In this document: in pieces, positions 28,860 through 39,544 of the stretch | Layout: every line of letters starts with the position of its first letter | How positions within the stretch are numbered: position 1 is the stretch's first letter | Source: Rhodopseudomonas pseudopalustris | Lineage (GTDB): Bacteria; Pseudomonadota; Alphaproteobacteria; Rhizobiales; Xanthobacteraceae | Direction: 5' to 3' | Assembly: GCF_900110435.1 (NCBI RefSeq) | Contig: NZ_FODT01000005.1 | Location: 248,001-312,000, forward strand | DNA length: 64,000 nucleotides | Notes under the pieces: generated by a model | What the model was told of the DNA's origin: nothing | What the model saw: only the letters and a program-made list of their open reading frames with translations | The model's database searches: none | Made by a program: the position numbers and the translations under genes

Positions 28860-30281
28860 TCAGGCGTTGAGCACCTGGCCGTAGGCGTCGAGCACGGCTT
28901 CCTTCATCATCTCCGACAGCGTCGGGTGCGGGAAGACGGTGTGCATCAGCTCTTCCTCGGTAGTTTCGAGGTTCATCGCCACCACATAACCCTGGATCAG
29001 CTCGGTGACTTCGGCGCCGATCATATGCGCCCCGAGCAACTGGCCGGTCTTCTTGTCGAAGATCACTTTGACCAGGCCCTGATCCTCGCCGAGCGCGATC
29101 GCCTTGCCGTTGCCGGCGAACGGGAAGCGGCCGACCCGGATCTCCCGCCCCTCCTCCTTCGCCTTGGCCTCTGTCAGGCCGACAGAGGCGATCTGCGGAT
29201 TGCAGTAGGTGCAGCCCGGGATCAGCTTCTTGTCGAGCGGGTGCGGATGCAGGCCCTTGATCGCCTCGACGCAGATCACGCCCTCATGCTCGGCCTTGTG
29301 CGCCAGCATCGGCGGGCCGGCGACGTCGCCGATCGCGTAGATGCCGGGCACGCTGGTTCGGCCCAGACCGTCCGTGACGATGGTGCCGCGCTCGATCTTC
29401 AGGCCGAGCTTTTCCAGCCCGAGGTTCTCGACATTGCCGACCACGCCGACCACCGAGATCACCCGGTCGAATTCCTGCGTCTCGGGCTTACCGTTGCCGG
29501 GATCGATCGTGGCGACCACGCTGTCGGCCTTCTTGTCGAGCCGGGTGACCTTGGCGCCGGTCATGATGGTGATGCCCTGCTTCTCGAACCGCTTGCGGGC
29601 GAGCCCCGCGATCTCGGCATCCTCGACCGGCAGGATCTGCGGCAGCACCTCGACCACGGTGACCTTGGCGCCCATGGTGTGGAAGAACGAGGCGAACTCG
29701 ATGCCGATCGCGCCGGAGCCGACCACCAGCAACGACTTCGGCATCTTCTCCGGCACCATCGCCTCGAAATAGGTCCAGACCAGCTTCTGGTCCGGCTCGA
29801 GCCCCGGCAGCACCCGCGGCCGCGCGCCGGTGGCGAGGATGATGTGCTTGGCCTGATAGCTGCCGGGTGGAAGCGCGCCCTTCGGCGCCTCGGTCTTGGA
29901 CGCGGCGACCGTGACCTTGCCGGGCGCGTCGATCGTGGCCGCGCCCCAGATGATGCTGATCTTGTTCTTCTTCATCAGGAAGCCTACGCCGTCATTGAGG
30001 CGCTTCGACACCCCGCGCGAGCGCGCCACCACCGCCTTCGGATCGAACGAGACGTTGTCGGCCGACAGCCCGTAATCCTTGGCGTGCTGCATGTAGTGAT
30101 AGATCTCGGCCGAGCGCAGCAGCGCCTTGGTCGGGATGCAGCCCCAGTTCAGACAGATGCCGCCGAGATACGACTTCTCGACGATCGCGGTCTTAAACCC
30201 GAGCTGCGCCGCCCGGATCGCCGCGACATAGCCGCCGGGGCCGGAGCCGATGATGATGACGTCGAAGGCGGTGTCGGACAT
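28860..30281 (-). CDS. lpdA: Dihydrolipoamide dehydrogenase (E3)
   Basis: FAD enzyme that reoxidises lipoyl groups of the pyruvate dehydrogenase complex; 473 residues. It has GSGPGGYVAAIRAAQLG for FAD, the redox pair C43-x4-C48 in GGICLNWGCIPTK, the NAD-binding GSGAIGIEFASFF, and the C-terminal catalytic HTVFPHPTLSE. It ends the pdh gene run on the minus strand. The stop codon of a DUF559 gene lies 2 nt before its start, so it depends on transcription through that inserted gene or on a promoter inside it. Confidence 0.97.
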   Translation of the reverse strand: MSDTAFDVIIIGSGPGGYVAAIRAAQLGFKTAIVEKSYLGGICLNWGCIPTKALLRSAEIYHYMQHAKDYGLSADNVSFDPKAVVARSRGVSKRLNDGVGFLMKKNKISIIWGAATIDAPGKVTVAASKTEAPKGALPPGSYQAKHIILATGARPRVLPGLEPDQKLVWTYFEAMVPEKMPKSLLVVGSGAIGIEFASFFHTMGAKVTVVEVLPQILPVEDAEIAGLARKRFEKQGITIMTGAKVTRLDKKADSVVATIDPGNGKPETQEFDRVISVVGVVGNVENLGLEKLGLKIERGTIVTDGLGRTSVPGIYAIGDVAGPPMLAHKAEHEGVICVEAIKGLHPHPLDKKLIPGCTYCNPQIASVGLTEAKAKEEGREIRVGRFPFAGNGKAIALGEDQGLVKVIFDKKTGQLLGAHMIGAEVTELIQGYVVAMNLETTEEELMHTVFPHPTLSEMMKEAVLDAYGQVLNA

Positions 30282-30283
30282 AA

Positions 30284-30709
30284 CTACTCGCTCTTTGTTG
30301 TCTTCCCCTCTCCCCTTGTGGGAGAGGGTGGATGCGCGCCGTCAGGCGCGCAGCCGGGTGAGGGGTCGGGCACGGCATCCCAAATCGACTCGAGCACGGC
30401 CTGCGAACGCGCGAGGATATCGTTGTTCCAGAAGCGAAGGATGCGAAAGCCGCGATCCATCAAGTCCTGATCGCGCGCTTGATCCCTCTCGCTATCAGCG
30501 TGCTGACTTCCATCGGCTTCCACGATCAACCGTTGCTCGAAACAGACAAAATCGACTATCCAAGAGCCAATGGGCACCTGGCGGCGAAACTTCAGGTGAG
30601 CCAGCCGTCGCGACCGCAAGAGCCGCCAAAGAGCGCGTTCCGCATCGGTAGCGCCCGCGCGAAGCGTCTTCGCAAAAGCTCTTTGTTGATGCGGCACACG
30701 CTGGATCAT
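30284..30709 (-). CDS. DUF559 endonuclease-like protein within the pdh operon
   Basis: A 141-residue protein of the DUF559 family, which has a restriction-endonuclease-like (Vsr-like) fold. Motifs: ERALWRLLRSRRLAHLKFRRQ, then the PD-(D/E)xK-like core WIVDFVCFEQRLIVEADGSQH and DLMDRGFRILRFWNNDIL. The start lies 3 bp from one REP-like repeat, and the C-terminal tail (PSPTRGEG) is translated from another copy in opposite orientation. The gene is thus framed by its repeats and appears as an insert between pdhC and lpdA. The activity of DUF559 proteins is not established. Confidence 0.85.
   Translation of the reverse strand: MIQRVPHQQRAFAKTLRAGATDAERALWRLLRSRRLAHLKFRRQVPIGSWIVDFVCFEQRLIVEADGSQHADSERDQARDQDLMDRGFRILRFWNNDILARSQAVLESIWDAVPDPSPGCAPDGAHPPSPTRGEGKTTKSE
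30306..30364. repeat. REP-like repeat, left of DUF559 gene
   Basis: CCCTCTCCCCTTGTGGGAGAGGG followed by a GCGCGCC/GGCGCGC hairpin and GGGTGAGGGG. It is the reverse complement, apart from the core, of the copy at 30713-30762. It lies inside the 3' coding part of the DUF559 gene and supplies its last residues. Confidence 0.85.
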
Positions 30710-30712
30710 GCC

Positions 30713-30762
30713 CCCTCACCCGGCCGCCTGCGGCGGCCACCCTCTCCCACAAGGGGAGAGGG
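30713..30762. repeat. REP-like repeat, right of DUF559 gene
   Basis: CCCCTCACCC, a GGCCGCC/GGCGGCC hairpin and CCCTCTCCCACAAGGGGAGAGGG. Inverted relative to the copy at 30306. It fills the space between the DUF559 start codon (30709) and the pdhC stop codon (30771). Confidence 0.85.
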
Positions 30763-30770
30763 AAGAAAAG

Positions 30771-32192
30771 CTACACCATCATCATCACGGGATTTTCGAT
30801 CAGCGTCTTGAACGCGCCGATCAGTTCGGCGCCGAGCGCGCCGTCGACGGCGCGGTGATCGCAACTCAGCGTCACGCTCATCATCGTCGCGATCTCGATC
30901 TTGCCGTCCCGGACGATCGGGCGCTGCTCGCCGGCGCCGACCGCCAGGATGGTGGCGTGCGGCGGGTTGATTACCGCGGTGAAGTCCTTGATGCCGTACA
31001 TGCCGAGGTTGGAGATCGCCGTGGTGCCGCCCTGATACTCGTCCGGCTTCAGTTTTCGCGCGCGGGCGCGGGCTGCGAAATCCTTCATCTGCTTGGAGAT
31101 CGCCGACAGCGACGCCGTCTCGGCGCTGCGGATGATCGGGGTGATCAATCCGCCCGGCATCGCCACCGCGACGCCGATGTCGGAATGCCTATGCTTGAGC
31201 ATACCGGCTTCCGTCCACGACACATTGGCGTCGGGAATGCGTTGCAGCGCCACCGCCATCGCCTTGATGACGAAGTCGTTGACCGACAGCTTGTAGGCCG
31301 GCTTGCCGTCCTTGTCCTTCGGCGAAGCGGCGTTGATGTCTTCGCGCGCCGCCATCAGCCGATCGAGGTTGCAGTCGATCGTCAGGTAGAAATGCGGGAT
31401 GGTCTGGGTCGATTGCGTCAGCCTCTGCGCAATCGTCCGCCGCATCCCGTCGTGCGGCACGACCTCGTAGCTGCCCTCCGGATACAGCGCGCGGATCTGC
31501 TGGTCCGACATCGACGGCGCGACCGCCGACGCAGCGGACGATGCCGCCGCCGCGGGCGCCTTCAGTCCGCCTCCCGCCTTCGCCTGCTCGACGTCGCGGG
31601 CGATCACCCGGCCGTGCGGGCCGGTGCCCTCGACACGCGCCAGATCAATGCCCGCATCCTTGGCGAGCCGCCGCGCCAGCGGCGAGGAGAACACCCGGGC
31701 GTCGCTGGATTGCGCGGGTTTGGCCTGCATGGCGTCGCCCTTCGAGACGGGCGCTTTCGCGCCCTCCGCAGGCCGAGGGGCAGCATCTGCAGCGCCCTTG
31801 CCGCCCGCACCGCCGTCATCCTGAGGAGCCCGCGCAGCGGCCGTCTCCGAGGATGACGCCGCGGGCTTCTTCACGTCCTCGGCCTTTGCAGCCTCAGCCT
31901 TCGGCGCCTCCGTCTTGCCGGCCCCTGCCCCGGCCGCCTCGACGTCCTCGCCGTCGCCGGCGAGCACGGCGATCACGGCATTGACCGCGACATCCTGGGT
32001 TCCTTCCGGGACGAGGATCTTCGCCAGCGTCCCCTCGTCGGAGGCCTCGACTTCCATCGTCGCCTTGTCGGTCTCGATCTCGGCGATGACGTCGCCGCTC
32101 TTGACCTTGTCGCCCTCCTTTTTCAGCCACTTCGCAAGGTTGCCCTTCTCCATGGTCGGCGAGAGCGCGGGCATCAGGATGTTGATCGGCAT
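30771..32192 (-). CDS. pdhC: Dihydrolipoamide acetyltransferase (PDH E2)
   Basis: Core of the pyruvate dehydrogenase complex; 473 residues. A single lipoyl domain (1-80; lipoyl Lys43 in [11 protein letters not shown]), an Ala/Pro/Lys-rich linker, the peripheral-subunit binding domain ([30 protein letters not shown]), and the acetyltransferase domain with the active-site CDHRAVDGA near the end. Residues 112-127 of the linker are encoded by a palindromic repeat element (31815-31857). ATG 32192 begins the lipoyl domain; the frame is open 58 codons more. It lies 11 bp downstream of the DUF5076 gene. Confidence 0.97.
   Translation of the reverse strand: MPINILMPALSPTMEKGNLAKWLKKEGDKVKSGDVIAEIETDKATMEVEASDEGTLAKILVPEGTQDVAVNAVIAVLAGDGEDVEAAGAGAGKTEAPKAEAAKAEDVKKPAASSSETAAARAPQDDGGAGGKGAADAAPRPAEGAKAPVSKGDAMQAKPAQSSDARVFSSPLARRLAKDAGIDLARVEGTGPHGRVIARDVEQAKAGGGLKAPAAAASSAASAVAPSMSDQQIRALYPEGSYEVVPHDGMRRTIAQRLTQSTQTIPHFYLTIDCNLDRLMAAREDINAASPKDKDGKPAYKLSVNDFVIKAMAVALQRIPDANVSWTEAGMLKHRHSDIGVAVAMPGGLITPIIRSAETASLSAISKQMKDFAARARARKLKPDEYQGGTTAISNLGMYGIKDFTAVINPPHATILAVGAGEQRPIVRDGKIEIATMMSVTLSCDHRAVDGALGAELIGAFKTLIENPVMMMV
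31815..31857. repeat. Palindromic repeat element inside the pdhC coding region
   Basis: A 43-bp element with perfect 8-bp inverted ends GTCATCCT and AGGATGAC, containing CTGAGGAGCC and a GCGCAGCGGCCGTCTC core. The ends match the intergenic family seen at 2541. It is read in frame as [14 protein letters not shown] in the E2 linker. Confidence 0.8.
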
Positions 32193-32203
32193 GACGGGGA
32201 ACC

Positions 32204-32500
32204 TTACTGCGGCCGTTCGGTGGTGCGACCCGTATCGGACGGGCGCGAGATCTCGGATTCGAACATCTCGACGATGCGCTCGAGCGCCTCGTCCTCGGTG
32301 TAGTTGCTCTCGCGCGAATAAGCGCGCGCGGCGTGGCGGGCGATATCGACCAGCAGAAGCCCCCACATGTCGGGCTCCTCGAAGGCGCGCATGAACGCAA
32401 TCGACAGGCCGCCGTCGAGCACGAAGGCGCGCAGCACCTCGGTGGCGTCCTCGCGGCCCTCGACGTCGGGCGGCAGCGGCTGTTGCTTGGGGCCAGCCAT
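32204..32500 (-). CDS. DUF5076 protein between pdhB and pdhC
   Basis: A 98-residue protein, [18 protein letters not shown]..., with [43 protein letters not shown]. It matches the DUF5076 family that occurs in this place in relatives. It is placed 4 bp after pdhB and 11 bp before pdhC, so it is co-expressed with the PDH complex. Its function is unknown; its position suggests a link to the complex. ATG 32500 was taken because the open frame before it overlaps pdhB. Confidence 0.85.
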   Translation of the reverse strand: MAGPKQQPLPPDVEGREDATEVLRAFVLDGGLSIAFMRAFEEPDMWGLLLVDIARHAARAYSRESNYTEDEALERIVEMFESEISRPSDTGRTTERPQ

Positions 32501-32504
32501 CGAT

Positions 32505-33914
32505 CTACCGATAGCAGACGGCTTTGGCCGCCTCGACGACTTCGGCGACGCTGGGCAGCGCCAGCTTCTCCAGATTGGCCGCATAGGGCATCGGCACGTC
32601 CTTGCCCGAGACGCGCGCCACCGGCGCGTCCAGATAGTCGAACGCGTGCTCCATGATCCTTGCTGCGATCTCGGCGCCGACGCCGTTCTGCTGCCAGCCC
32701 TCCTCGATCGCGACAGCGCGGCCGGTCTTCTTCACCGACGCGATGATCGTCTCGGTGTCGAGCGGCCGCAACGTGCGCAAATCGATCACTTCGGCCTCGA
32801 TGCCGTCCTTGGCGAGTTCCTCGGCGGCTTTCAGCGCGTAGCTCATGCCGTGCGACCACGAAATCAGCGTGACGTGCCGGCCCTGCCGCGCGACCCGCGC
32901 CTTGCCGATCGGGATCACGTAGTCGTCGAGCTTCGGCACTTCGCCGGATTGCCCGTACATCATCTCGTGTTCGAGGAAGATCACCGGATTGGGATCGCGG
33001 ATCGCGGCCTTGAGCAGACCCTTGTAGTCCGCGGCGGTCGACGGCGCGACCACCTTGAGGCCGGGGATCTGCGCGTACCAGGACGAGTAGTCCTGGCTGT
33101 GCTGGGCGGCGACACGCGACGCCGCGCCGTTCGGGCCGCGGAACACGATCGAACAGCCGAGCTGGCCGCCGGACATGTACAGCGTCTTGGCGGCGGAGTT
33201 GATGATCTGGTCGATCGCCTGCATCGCGAAGTTGAAGGTCATGAATTCGACGATCGGCTTCAGCCCCGTCATCGCCGCGCCGACGCCGACGCCGGCGAAG
33301 CCGTGCTCGGTGATCGGGGTGTCGATCACGCGGCGCGCGCCGAATTCCTGCAGCAGGCCCTGCGTCACCTTATAGGCGCCCTGATACTCGGCGACCTCTT
33401 CGCCCATCACGAACACGTCGGGATCGCGCCGCATCTCCTCGGCCATCGCGTCGCGCAGCGCTTCGCGGATGGTGACGGTGACCATCTCGGTGCCGGCGGG
33501 AATGTCGGGATCGTCCGCCACCGACACAGCCGGCGCTTCCGGAGCGTCCTGCGCGGGCGCGGGCGCGGATTTCGCCTCGCCGGTGTCCGGCGCAGCAGCG
33601 GGCGGCGCCGATTGCGCGCTCTTGTTCTGCGCCGCAGGTTCGGCGGCCTTGTCGGCGTCCGAGGCGCTCTCGCCGTCGCCGAGGATGGTGGCGATCGGGG
33701 TGTTGACCGCGACGTCGTTGGTGCCTTCGGGGATCAGGATCTTGCCGAGCGTGCCTTCATCGGCGGCCTCGACTTCCATCGTCGCCTTGTCGGTCTCGAT
33801 CTCCGCGATCACGTCGCCGCTTTTGACCTTGTCGCCTTCCTTCTTCAGCCATTTCGAAAGGTTACCCTTCTCCATGGTCGGCGACAGCGCGGGCATCAGA
33901 ACTTGAATTGGCAT
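32505..33914 (-). CDS. pdhB: Pyruvate dehydrogenase E1 beta with N-terminal lipoyl domain
   Basis: Thiamine-diphosphate-dependent E1 beta subunit; 469 residues. Residues 1-80 are a lipoyl domain (lipoyl Lys43) almost identical to that of E2, followed by a Pro/Ala linker to about residue 145, then the E1 beta body ([80 protein letters not shown]). A lipoyl domain on E1 beta is known in several alphaproteobacteria. ATG 33914; the frame is open 7 codons more. Confidence 0.96.
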   Translation of the reverse strand: MPIQVLMPALSPTMEKGNLSKWLKKEGDKVKSGDVIAEIETDKATMEVEAADEGTLGKILIPEGTNDVAVNTPIATILGDGESASDADKAAEPAAQNKSAQSAPPAAAPDTGEAKSAPAPAQDAPEAPAVSVADDPDIPAGTEMVTVTIREALRDAMAEEMRRDPDVFVMGEEVAEYQGAYKVTQGLLQEFGARRVIDTPITEHGFAGVGVGAAMTGLKPIVEFMTFNFAMQAIDQIINSAAKTLYMSGGQLGCSIVFRGPNGAASRVAAQHSQDYSSWYAQIPGLKVVAPSTAADYKGLLKAAIRDPNPVIFLEHEMMYGQSGEVPKLDDYVIPIGKARVARQGRHVTLISWSHGMSYALKAAEELAKDGIEAEVIDLRTLRPLDTETIIASVKKTGRAVAIEEGWQQNGVGAEIAARIMEHAFDYLDAPVARVSGKDVPMPYAANLEKLALPSVAEVVEAAKAVCYR

Positions 33915-33989
33915 TTGGGCTCCGCAGTCATTCAATCATGCGCGTGATCGCCGCGTGGCGGCACGAGAGCGCTGTCAGCGCGAGATACG

Positions 33990-35024
33990 TCAGCGATAGA
34001 CATCGGTGTAGAGTTCGGACGGGTCGGGCTCGGGATCGTTCTGCGCGAAGTCGGCCGCCTCGTTGACGATCTTGCGCACCTCGGCGTCGATCTTCTTGAG
34101 ATCGTCCTCGGTCATGTCCGAGCCGAGCAGACGCTGGCGCACCTGTTCGATCGGATCCTGATCGTTGCGGATCTTGTCGACCTCCTCGCGGGTCCGGTAC
34201 TTCGCGGGATCGGACATCGAGTGGCCGCGATAGCGATAGGTCTGCATCTCGAGGATGTAGGGTCCATTGCCGGCGCGGCAATGCGCCACCGCCTTGTCGC
34301 CGGCGGCTTTCACCGCACGGACGTCCATGCCGTCGACCTGCTCGCCGGGAATGTTGAACGACACGCCGCGCTTGGAAAAGTCGGTCTGCGCCGAGGAGCG
34401 CGTCACCGAAGTGCCCATCGCGTAGCGGTTGTTCTCGATGACGTAAACCACCGGGAGCTTCCACAGCTCCGCCATATTGAAGCTCTCGTAGACCTGGCCC
34501 TGATTGGAGGCGCCGTCGCCGAAATAAGCGAGGCAGACGCTGCCATTGTCGCGATAGCGGTTGGCGAAGGCGATGCCGGTGCCGAGCGAGACCTGCGCGC
34601 CGACGATGCCGTGGCCGCCGTAGAAGTGCTTCTCCATGCTGAACATGTGCATGGAGCCGCCCTTGCCCTTGGAGTAGCCGCCGCGGCGTCCGGTCAGTTC
34701 CGCCATCACGCCCTTGGCGTCCATCTCGCAGGCGAGCATGTGGCCGTGGTCGCGATAGCCGGTGATGACCTGATCACCCTCGCGCAACGCCATCTGCATC
34801 CCGACGACGACGGCTTCCTGGCCGATGTAGAGATGGCAGAAGCCGCCGATCGCACCCATGCCGTAGAGCTGACCGGCTTTCTCTTCGAAGCGGCGGATCA
34901 GCAGCATGTCGCGGAACGCGTGCAGCTCCTGCTCCTTGGTGAAGTCCGGGACCTTCGACTTGGTCGATCCGGAGTTCCTGTCCTGCCCCGTCTCTTTCGC
35001 GGCGCTCTTTTTTGGTGCGGCCAT
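33990..35024 (-). CDS. pdhA: Pyruvate dehydrogenase E1 alpha
   Basis: Thiamine-diphosphate-dependent subunit that decarboxylates pyruvate; 344 residues. The ThDP motif runs from GDGASNQGQVYESFNMAEL to IENNRYAMGT. Phosphorylation-loop-like YRYRGHSMSDPAKYR is also present. The N terminus is Lys/Ser-rich (MAAPKKSAAKETGQD). It leads the pdhA-pdhB-DUF5076-pdhC run, with 75 bp to pdhB. ftsB lies 151 bp upstream on the same strand. Confidence 0.97.
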   Translation of the reverse strand: MAAPKKSAAKETGQDRNSGSTKSKVPDFTKEQELHAFRDMLLIRRFEEKAGQLYGMGAIGGFCHLYIGQEAVVVGMQMALREGDQVITGYRDHGHMLACEMDAKGVMAELTGRRGGYSKGKGGSMHMFSMEKHFYGGHGIVGAQVSLGTGIAFANRYRDNGSVCLAYFGDGASNQGQVYESFNMAELWKLPVVYVIENNRYAMGTSVTRSSAQTDFSKRGVSFNIPGEQVDGMDVRAVKAAGDKAVAHCRAGNGPYILEMQTYRYRGHSMSDPAKYRTREEVDKIRNDQDPIEQVRQRLLGSDMTEDDLKKIDAEVRKIVNEAADFAQNDPEPDPSELYTDVYR

Positions 35025-35175
35025 GGCTCGTCCGATGAGAGAGTAGATGAGCCTCTCTAGCGTAACTTATTCGGCCGTGAAAGCATCGCTGTGCCGCGTT
35101 ACGCAAATCAGTATGCCGCACTGCAACGAAGTGAAACTTTCGAAATCGTTCGTGCGGGTTTTTGGAATATGCGGA

Positions 35176-35493
35176 TCAGCGCGCCGGAATCTTGCGGACC
35201 AGATCGGCGGGATTGGCGAAGTCGAGCTGATAGCGCACGCGTTCGTCGAGCATATCGGGGTCGAGTCGTTCGGACCGCAGCAGCGCCACGCGCTTCTCGC
35301 CCTCGGCCCGCTCGTTCTTCAGCCGCACCAATTCGGAGGTCAGCGCGATGATCTCCTGGTCGAGCTCCTGCTGCGCGGTGAGCCCGTAGCGCCCGGTATA
35401 GGCGTTGATGCCGAAATAACCGATCGCCGCCGCGGCGATCGCGTAGAGCGCGATTCCGGCGAGGATCGATTTGAGGCGGCTGCGGGAGACCAT
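35176..35493 (-). CDS. ftsB: Septum formation initiator (FtsB/DivIC)
   Basis: Small bitopic division protein, 105 residues. It has one membrane helix (LKSILAGIALYAIAAAAIGYFGINAY), then a coiled coil (LTAQQELDQEIIALTSELVRLKNERAEGEKRVALL) and the family end LDPDMLDERVRYQLDFANPADLV. It links early and late divisome parts with FtsL and FtsQ. It sits between eno and pdhA, a usual neighbourhood in alphaproteobacteria, though here a LysE and an oxidoreductase gene separate it from eno. Confidence 0.93.
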   Translation of the reverse strand: MVSRSRLKSILAGIALYAIAAAAIGYFGINAYTGRYGLTAQQELDQEIIALTSELVRLKNERAEGEKRVALLRSERLDPDMLDERVRYQLDFANPADLVRKIPAR

Positions 35494-35719
35494 GGATCGA
35501 CCATGGAACAGCGCGGTTAATGCTGGGCTAACGCCGCCTTGCGAGCGTCAGCGTTTCGGGGGAGCCTGGTCAGCGCCTGCGCGATCTCGATCACCTTGAC
35601 CACGGCGAGTGGCCCCGCCATTTTCATTTCCGTTTCGATATCGTTGCGTCGGTCGGCGCGGCACTGTTTCCGCGCCGGGACGAAGACTGCAAGTCCATTT
35701 CACGAGCGGAACCACAGCC

Positions 35720-36334
35720 ATGGTCAGTCCCGAGTTTCTCATCACCTCGTTGATCGTCGTCGCCTCGCCCGGGACCGGCGCGCTGTATACGGTGGCGGCC
35801 GGGCTCTCGCGCGGCTCGCGCGCCAGCGTCATTGCCGCGTTCGGCAGCACGATCGGGATCGTGCCTCACATGGCCGCGGCGATCCTCGGCCTCGCCGCCC
35901 TGCTCCACACCAGCGCCGTGGCGTTCCAGACCTTCAAATATCTCGGCGTCGCCTATCTGTTGTACATGGCGTGGAAGACGCTCGGCGAGCGCGGGCCGCT
36001 CAGCATCGAGAAAGAGGTCGGCGCGCGCTCGGCGCTGCAAATGACCGTGACCGGCGTGCTGATCAACATCCTCAATCCGAAGCTGTCGATCTTCTTTCTC
36101 GCCTTCCTGCCGCAATTCGTCGCCGCCGACGAAGCGCACCCGCTGGGGCGGATGGTCGAACTCAGCGGCATCTTCATGCTGATGACGTTCGTCGTCTTCG
36201 CGATCTACGGATTGTTCGCCGCCTGGCTGCGCGACCATGTCATCACCCGGCCGAAGGTGCTGACCTGGATGCGCCGCGGCTTCGCCGCCGCCTTCGTCGC
36301 GCTCGGCGCGAAACTGGCGACGGCGGAGCGCTGA
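35720..36334 (+). CDS. LysE/RhtB family amino acid exporter
   Basis: A 204-residue inner-membrane protein with about six helices. It starts MVSPEFLITSLIVVASPGTGALYTV, which carries the family's PGP-like motif (here SPGTGALYTVAAGLSRG), and has NPKLSIFFLAFLPQFV with the NPK mark. These transporters export amino acids or analogues, driven by the proton gradient. ATG 35720 was chosen because it begins the first helix. It diverges from ftsB with 226 bp between and converges on the oxidoreductase gene. Confidence 0.9.
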   Translation: MVSPEFLITSLIVVASPGTGALYTVAAGLSRGSRASVIAAFGSTIGIVPHMAAAILGLAALLHTSAVAFQTFKYLGVAYLLYMAWKTLGERGPLSIEKEVGARSALQMTVTGVLINILNPKLSIFFLAFLPQFVAADEAHPLGRMVELSGIFMLMTFVVFAIYGLFAAWLRDHVITRPKVLTWMRRGFAAAFVALGAKLATAER

Positions 36335-36343
36335 CAGCGCTGA

Positions 36344-37477
36344 CTACCTGCTCGGATCGATCAGGAATTTTTCGCCGGTCGCGCGCTTGTTGTACACGGC
36401 GATCGCGTCGAGCGTAAGCGCCTGCTGCAGTGACACGACCTGCGTGTAGTTGCTGGCGAAGGTGGTCTTGATCTCGGCGGCGACGCGGGCGCGCAGCTTC
36501 GCGGCGTCGGCGGCGCCGATCTTCTGCAGGAACGGAAACAGCAGCCAGCCGCCGACCGCCCAGATCATCCCGAAATTGCGCACGATCTCGGTCGGCCGCG
36601 TGTCCAGGCCGCCGTAGATGTAGACCTGCTTCATCACGTTCGAGCCGTAGCGGCTGTACTCCTTGGCGGATTTGCTGATCGCCGCTTCCATGCAGGTCAG
36701 GATTTGCCCGGCGAGCCTGCCGCCGCCGATCGCGTCGAACGCGATGGTCGCGCCGGTGGCTTCCAGCGCCTTGGTGAGGTCGGCCATGAAATCGGGCGAC
36801 GTCGAGTCGACGACGTAGTTCGCGCCGATGTCGCGCAACAGCTTCGCCTGCGCTTCGCTGCGCACGATGTTCACGAGATCGATGCCGTCCTTGAGGCAGA
36901 TCCGATTCAGCATCTGGCCGAGATTGGACGCCGCCGCGGTGTGCACCAGCGCCTTGTGGCCTTCGCGGCGCATGGTCTCGACCATGCCGAGCGCCGTCAG
37001 CGGATTGACGAAGCAGGATGCGCCTTCTGCGGCGGTGGTGCCCGCCGGCAGCGGCAGGCAGTCGGCGGCCCTGATCAGGCGAAATTGCGCGTACATCGCG
37101 CCGCCGATCATCGCCACCGTCTTGCCGAGCAGCGCCTGCGCCGCGGCCGAGCTGCCGGCCTTGACCACCGTGCCGGCGCCTTCATTGCCGACCGGCATCG
37201 CCTGGTCGAGCCGCCCGGCCATCGCCTTCATCGCCGCGTCGGGAACCTTCGCAGTGATCACCGGCGCCTGCGGCGAGCCGGACGCCTTGGCGGTGGTCAT
37301 GTCGGCCGCGCCGAACAGCAGGCCGAGATCAGACGGATTGATCGGCGTCGCCTCGACCCGGACCACGACCTCGTCTGCACCGGGCTCCGGGATGTCGACC
37401 GTCGCCAGCGACACTTCGAGTTCCCCGCTGGCCTTGATGAGCGAGCGCAGTTGCAGTCCGGTGGTGGCGTCGGTCAC
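36344..37477 (-). CDS. MDR-superfamily zinc-independent oxidoreductase
   Basis: A 377-residue quinone oxidoreductase-like enzyme. It has the GroES-like N domain (VVVRVEATPINPSDLGLLFG, VGNEGAGTVVKAGSS) and a Rossmann domain with ALVHTAAASNLGQML for NAD(P)H. The catalytic zinc Cys are absent, as in the QOR and 2-enoyl reductase branches. Substrate unknown. It lies just downstream of eno on the same strand, with 111 bp between, and converges with the LysE gene (9 bp). Confidence 0.88.
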   Translation of the reverse strand: MTDATTGLQLRSLIKASGELEVSLATVDIPEPGADEVVVRVEATPINPSDLGLLFGAADMTTAKASGSPQAPVITAKVPDAAMKAMAGRLDQAMPVGNEGAGTVVKAGSSAAAQALLGKTVAMIGGAMYAQFRLIRAADCLPLPAGTTAAEGASCFVNPLTALGMVETMRREGHKALVHTAAASNLGQMLNRICLKDGIDLVNIVRSEAQAKLLRDIGANYVVDSTSPDFMADLTKALEATGATIAFDAIGGGRLAGQILTCMEAAISKSAKEYSRYGSNVMKQVYIYGGLDTRPTEIVRNFGMIWAVGGWLLFPFLQKIGAADAAKLRARVAAEIKTTFASNYTQVVSLQQALTLDAIAVYNKRATGEKFLIDPSR

Positions 37478-37588
37478 GCGTCTTCTCCCTGTTGTTGTCA
37501 GCGCGGCCGCAGATTGCTGCAGCCGCGCCCAGGGTTCAAGACGATGCGACCGCCGCGGCGATCACATGTCGCGCCAGCGCCAGCGCTG

Positions 37589-38914
<1,326 letters not shown>

Positions 38915-39001
38915 CTACAGCATGGTTTCGGGCCGGAAAAGGCCACCGCACAGATGACGCGCGCGTAACGAAAGGCTAAGACCGCGGCAACGGAGACGCG
39001 T

Positions 39002-39478
39002 ATGTCCAGATCACCCCGCAAAACGCCGAAATCCCCTTCCCTGCAGCTCGGCCAGGCGGTCGAATGGCCGGCCACGCCGGACGCGGCCAGGCTCGACCGC
39101 GTGCCCAATCCACAAGCCGGCACCGATTATCTGGTGCGGTTCACCGCGCCGGAATTCACCTCGTTGTGCCCGGTCACCGGCCAGCCTGATTTCGCCCATC
39201 TGGTGATCGACTACGCGCCCGGCGCCTGGCTGGTGGAGTCCAAATCGCTGAAGCTGTATCTCGCCAGCTTCCGCAACCATGGCGGATTTCACGAGGACTG
39301 CACGGTGTCGATCGGCAAGCGGATCGCGGCCGAGATCAAGCCGAAATGGCTGCGCATCGGCGGCTATTGGTATCCGCGCGGCGGCATTCCGATCGACGTG
39401 TTCTGGCAGACCGGCAAACTGCCGAAGGGCATGTGGGTGCCTGACCAGGGCGTCGCGCCGTATCGCGGGCGGGGCTGA
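39002..39478 (+). CDS. queF: NADPH-dependent 7-cyano-7-deazaguanine reductase
   Basis: Makes preQ1, a queuosine precursor, from preQ0. The 158-residue size is that of the short (YkvM) type. Key parts: [13 protein letters not shown] with the catalytic Cys, [16 protein letters not shown] (QueF motif and substrate Glu), and FHEDC. The N terminus is basic and extended by some 20 residues. I looked for a preQ1 riboswitch in the 129 bp upstream and found no convincing one. Confidence 0.96.
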   Translation: MSRSPRKTPKSPSLQLGQAVEWPATPDAARLDRVPNPQAGTDYLVRFTAPEFTSLCPVTGQPDFAHLVIDYAPGAWLVESKSLKLYLASFRNHGGFHEDCTVSIGKRIAAEIKPKWLRIGGYWYPRGGIPIDVFWQTGKLPKGMWVPDQGVAPYRGRG

Positions 39479-39544
39479 GCGGCCCGGTTCGCACGCCTGG
39501 CGCGCGCGTTCGTTCGATACGCTCGGTACTTCGCCCGGCGGCTG

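Noticed and set aside
30284..30762. DUF559 unit as a classic insertion sequence
   Set aside because: There is no transposase, and the flanking repeats are members of a dispersed REP-like family and not unique terminal repeats; I keep it as a repeat-associated gene instead.
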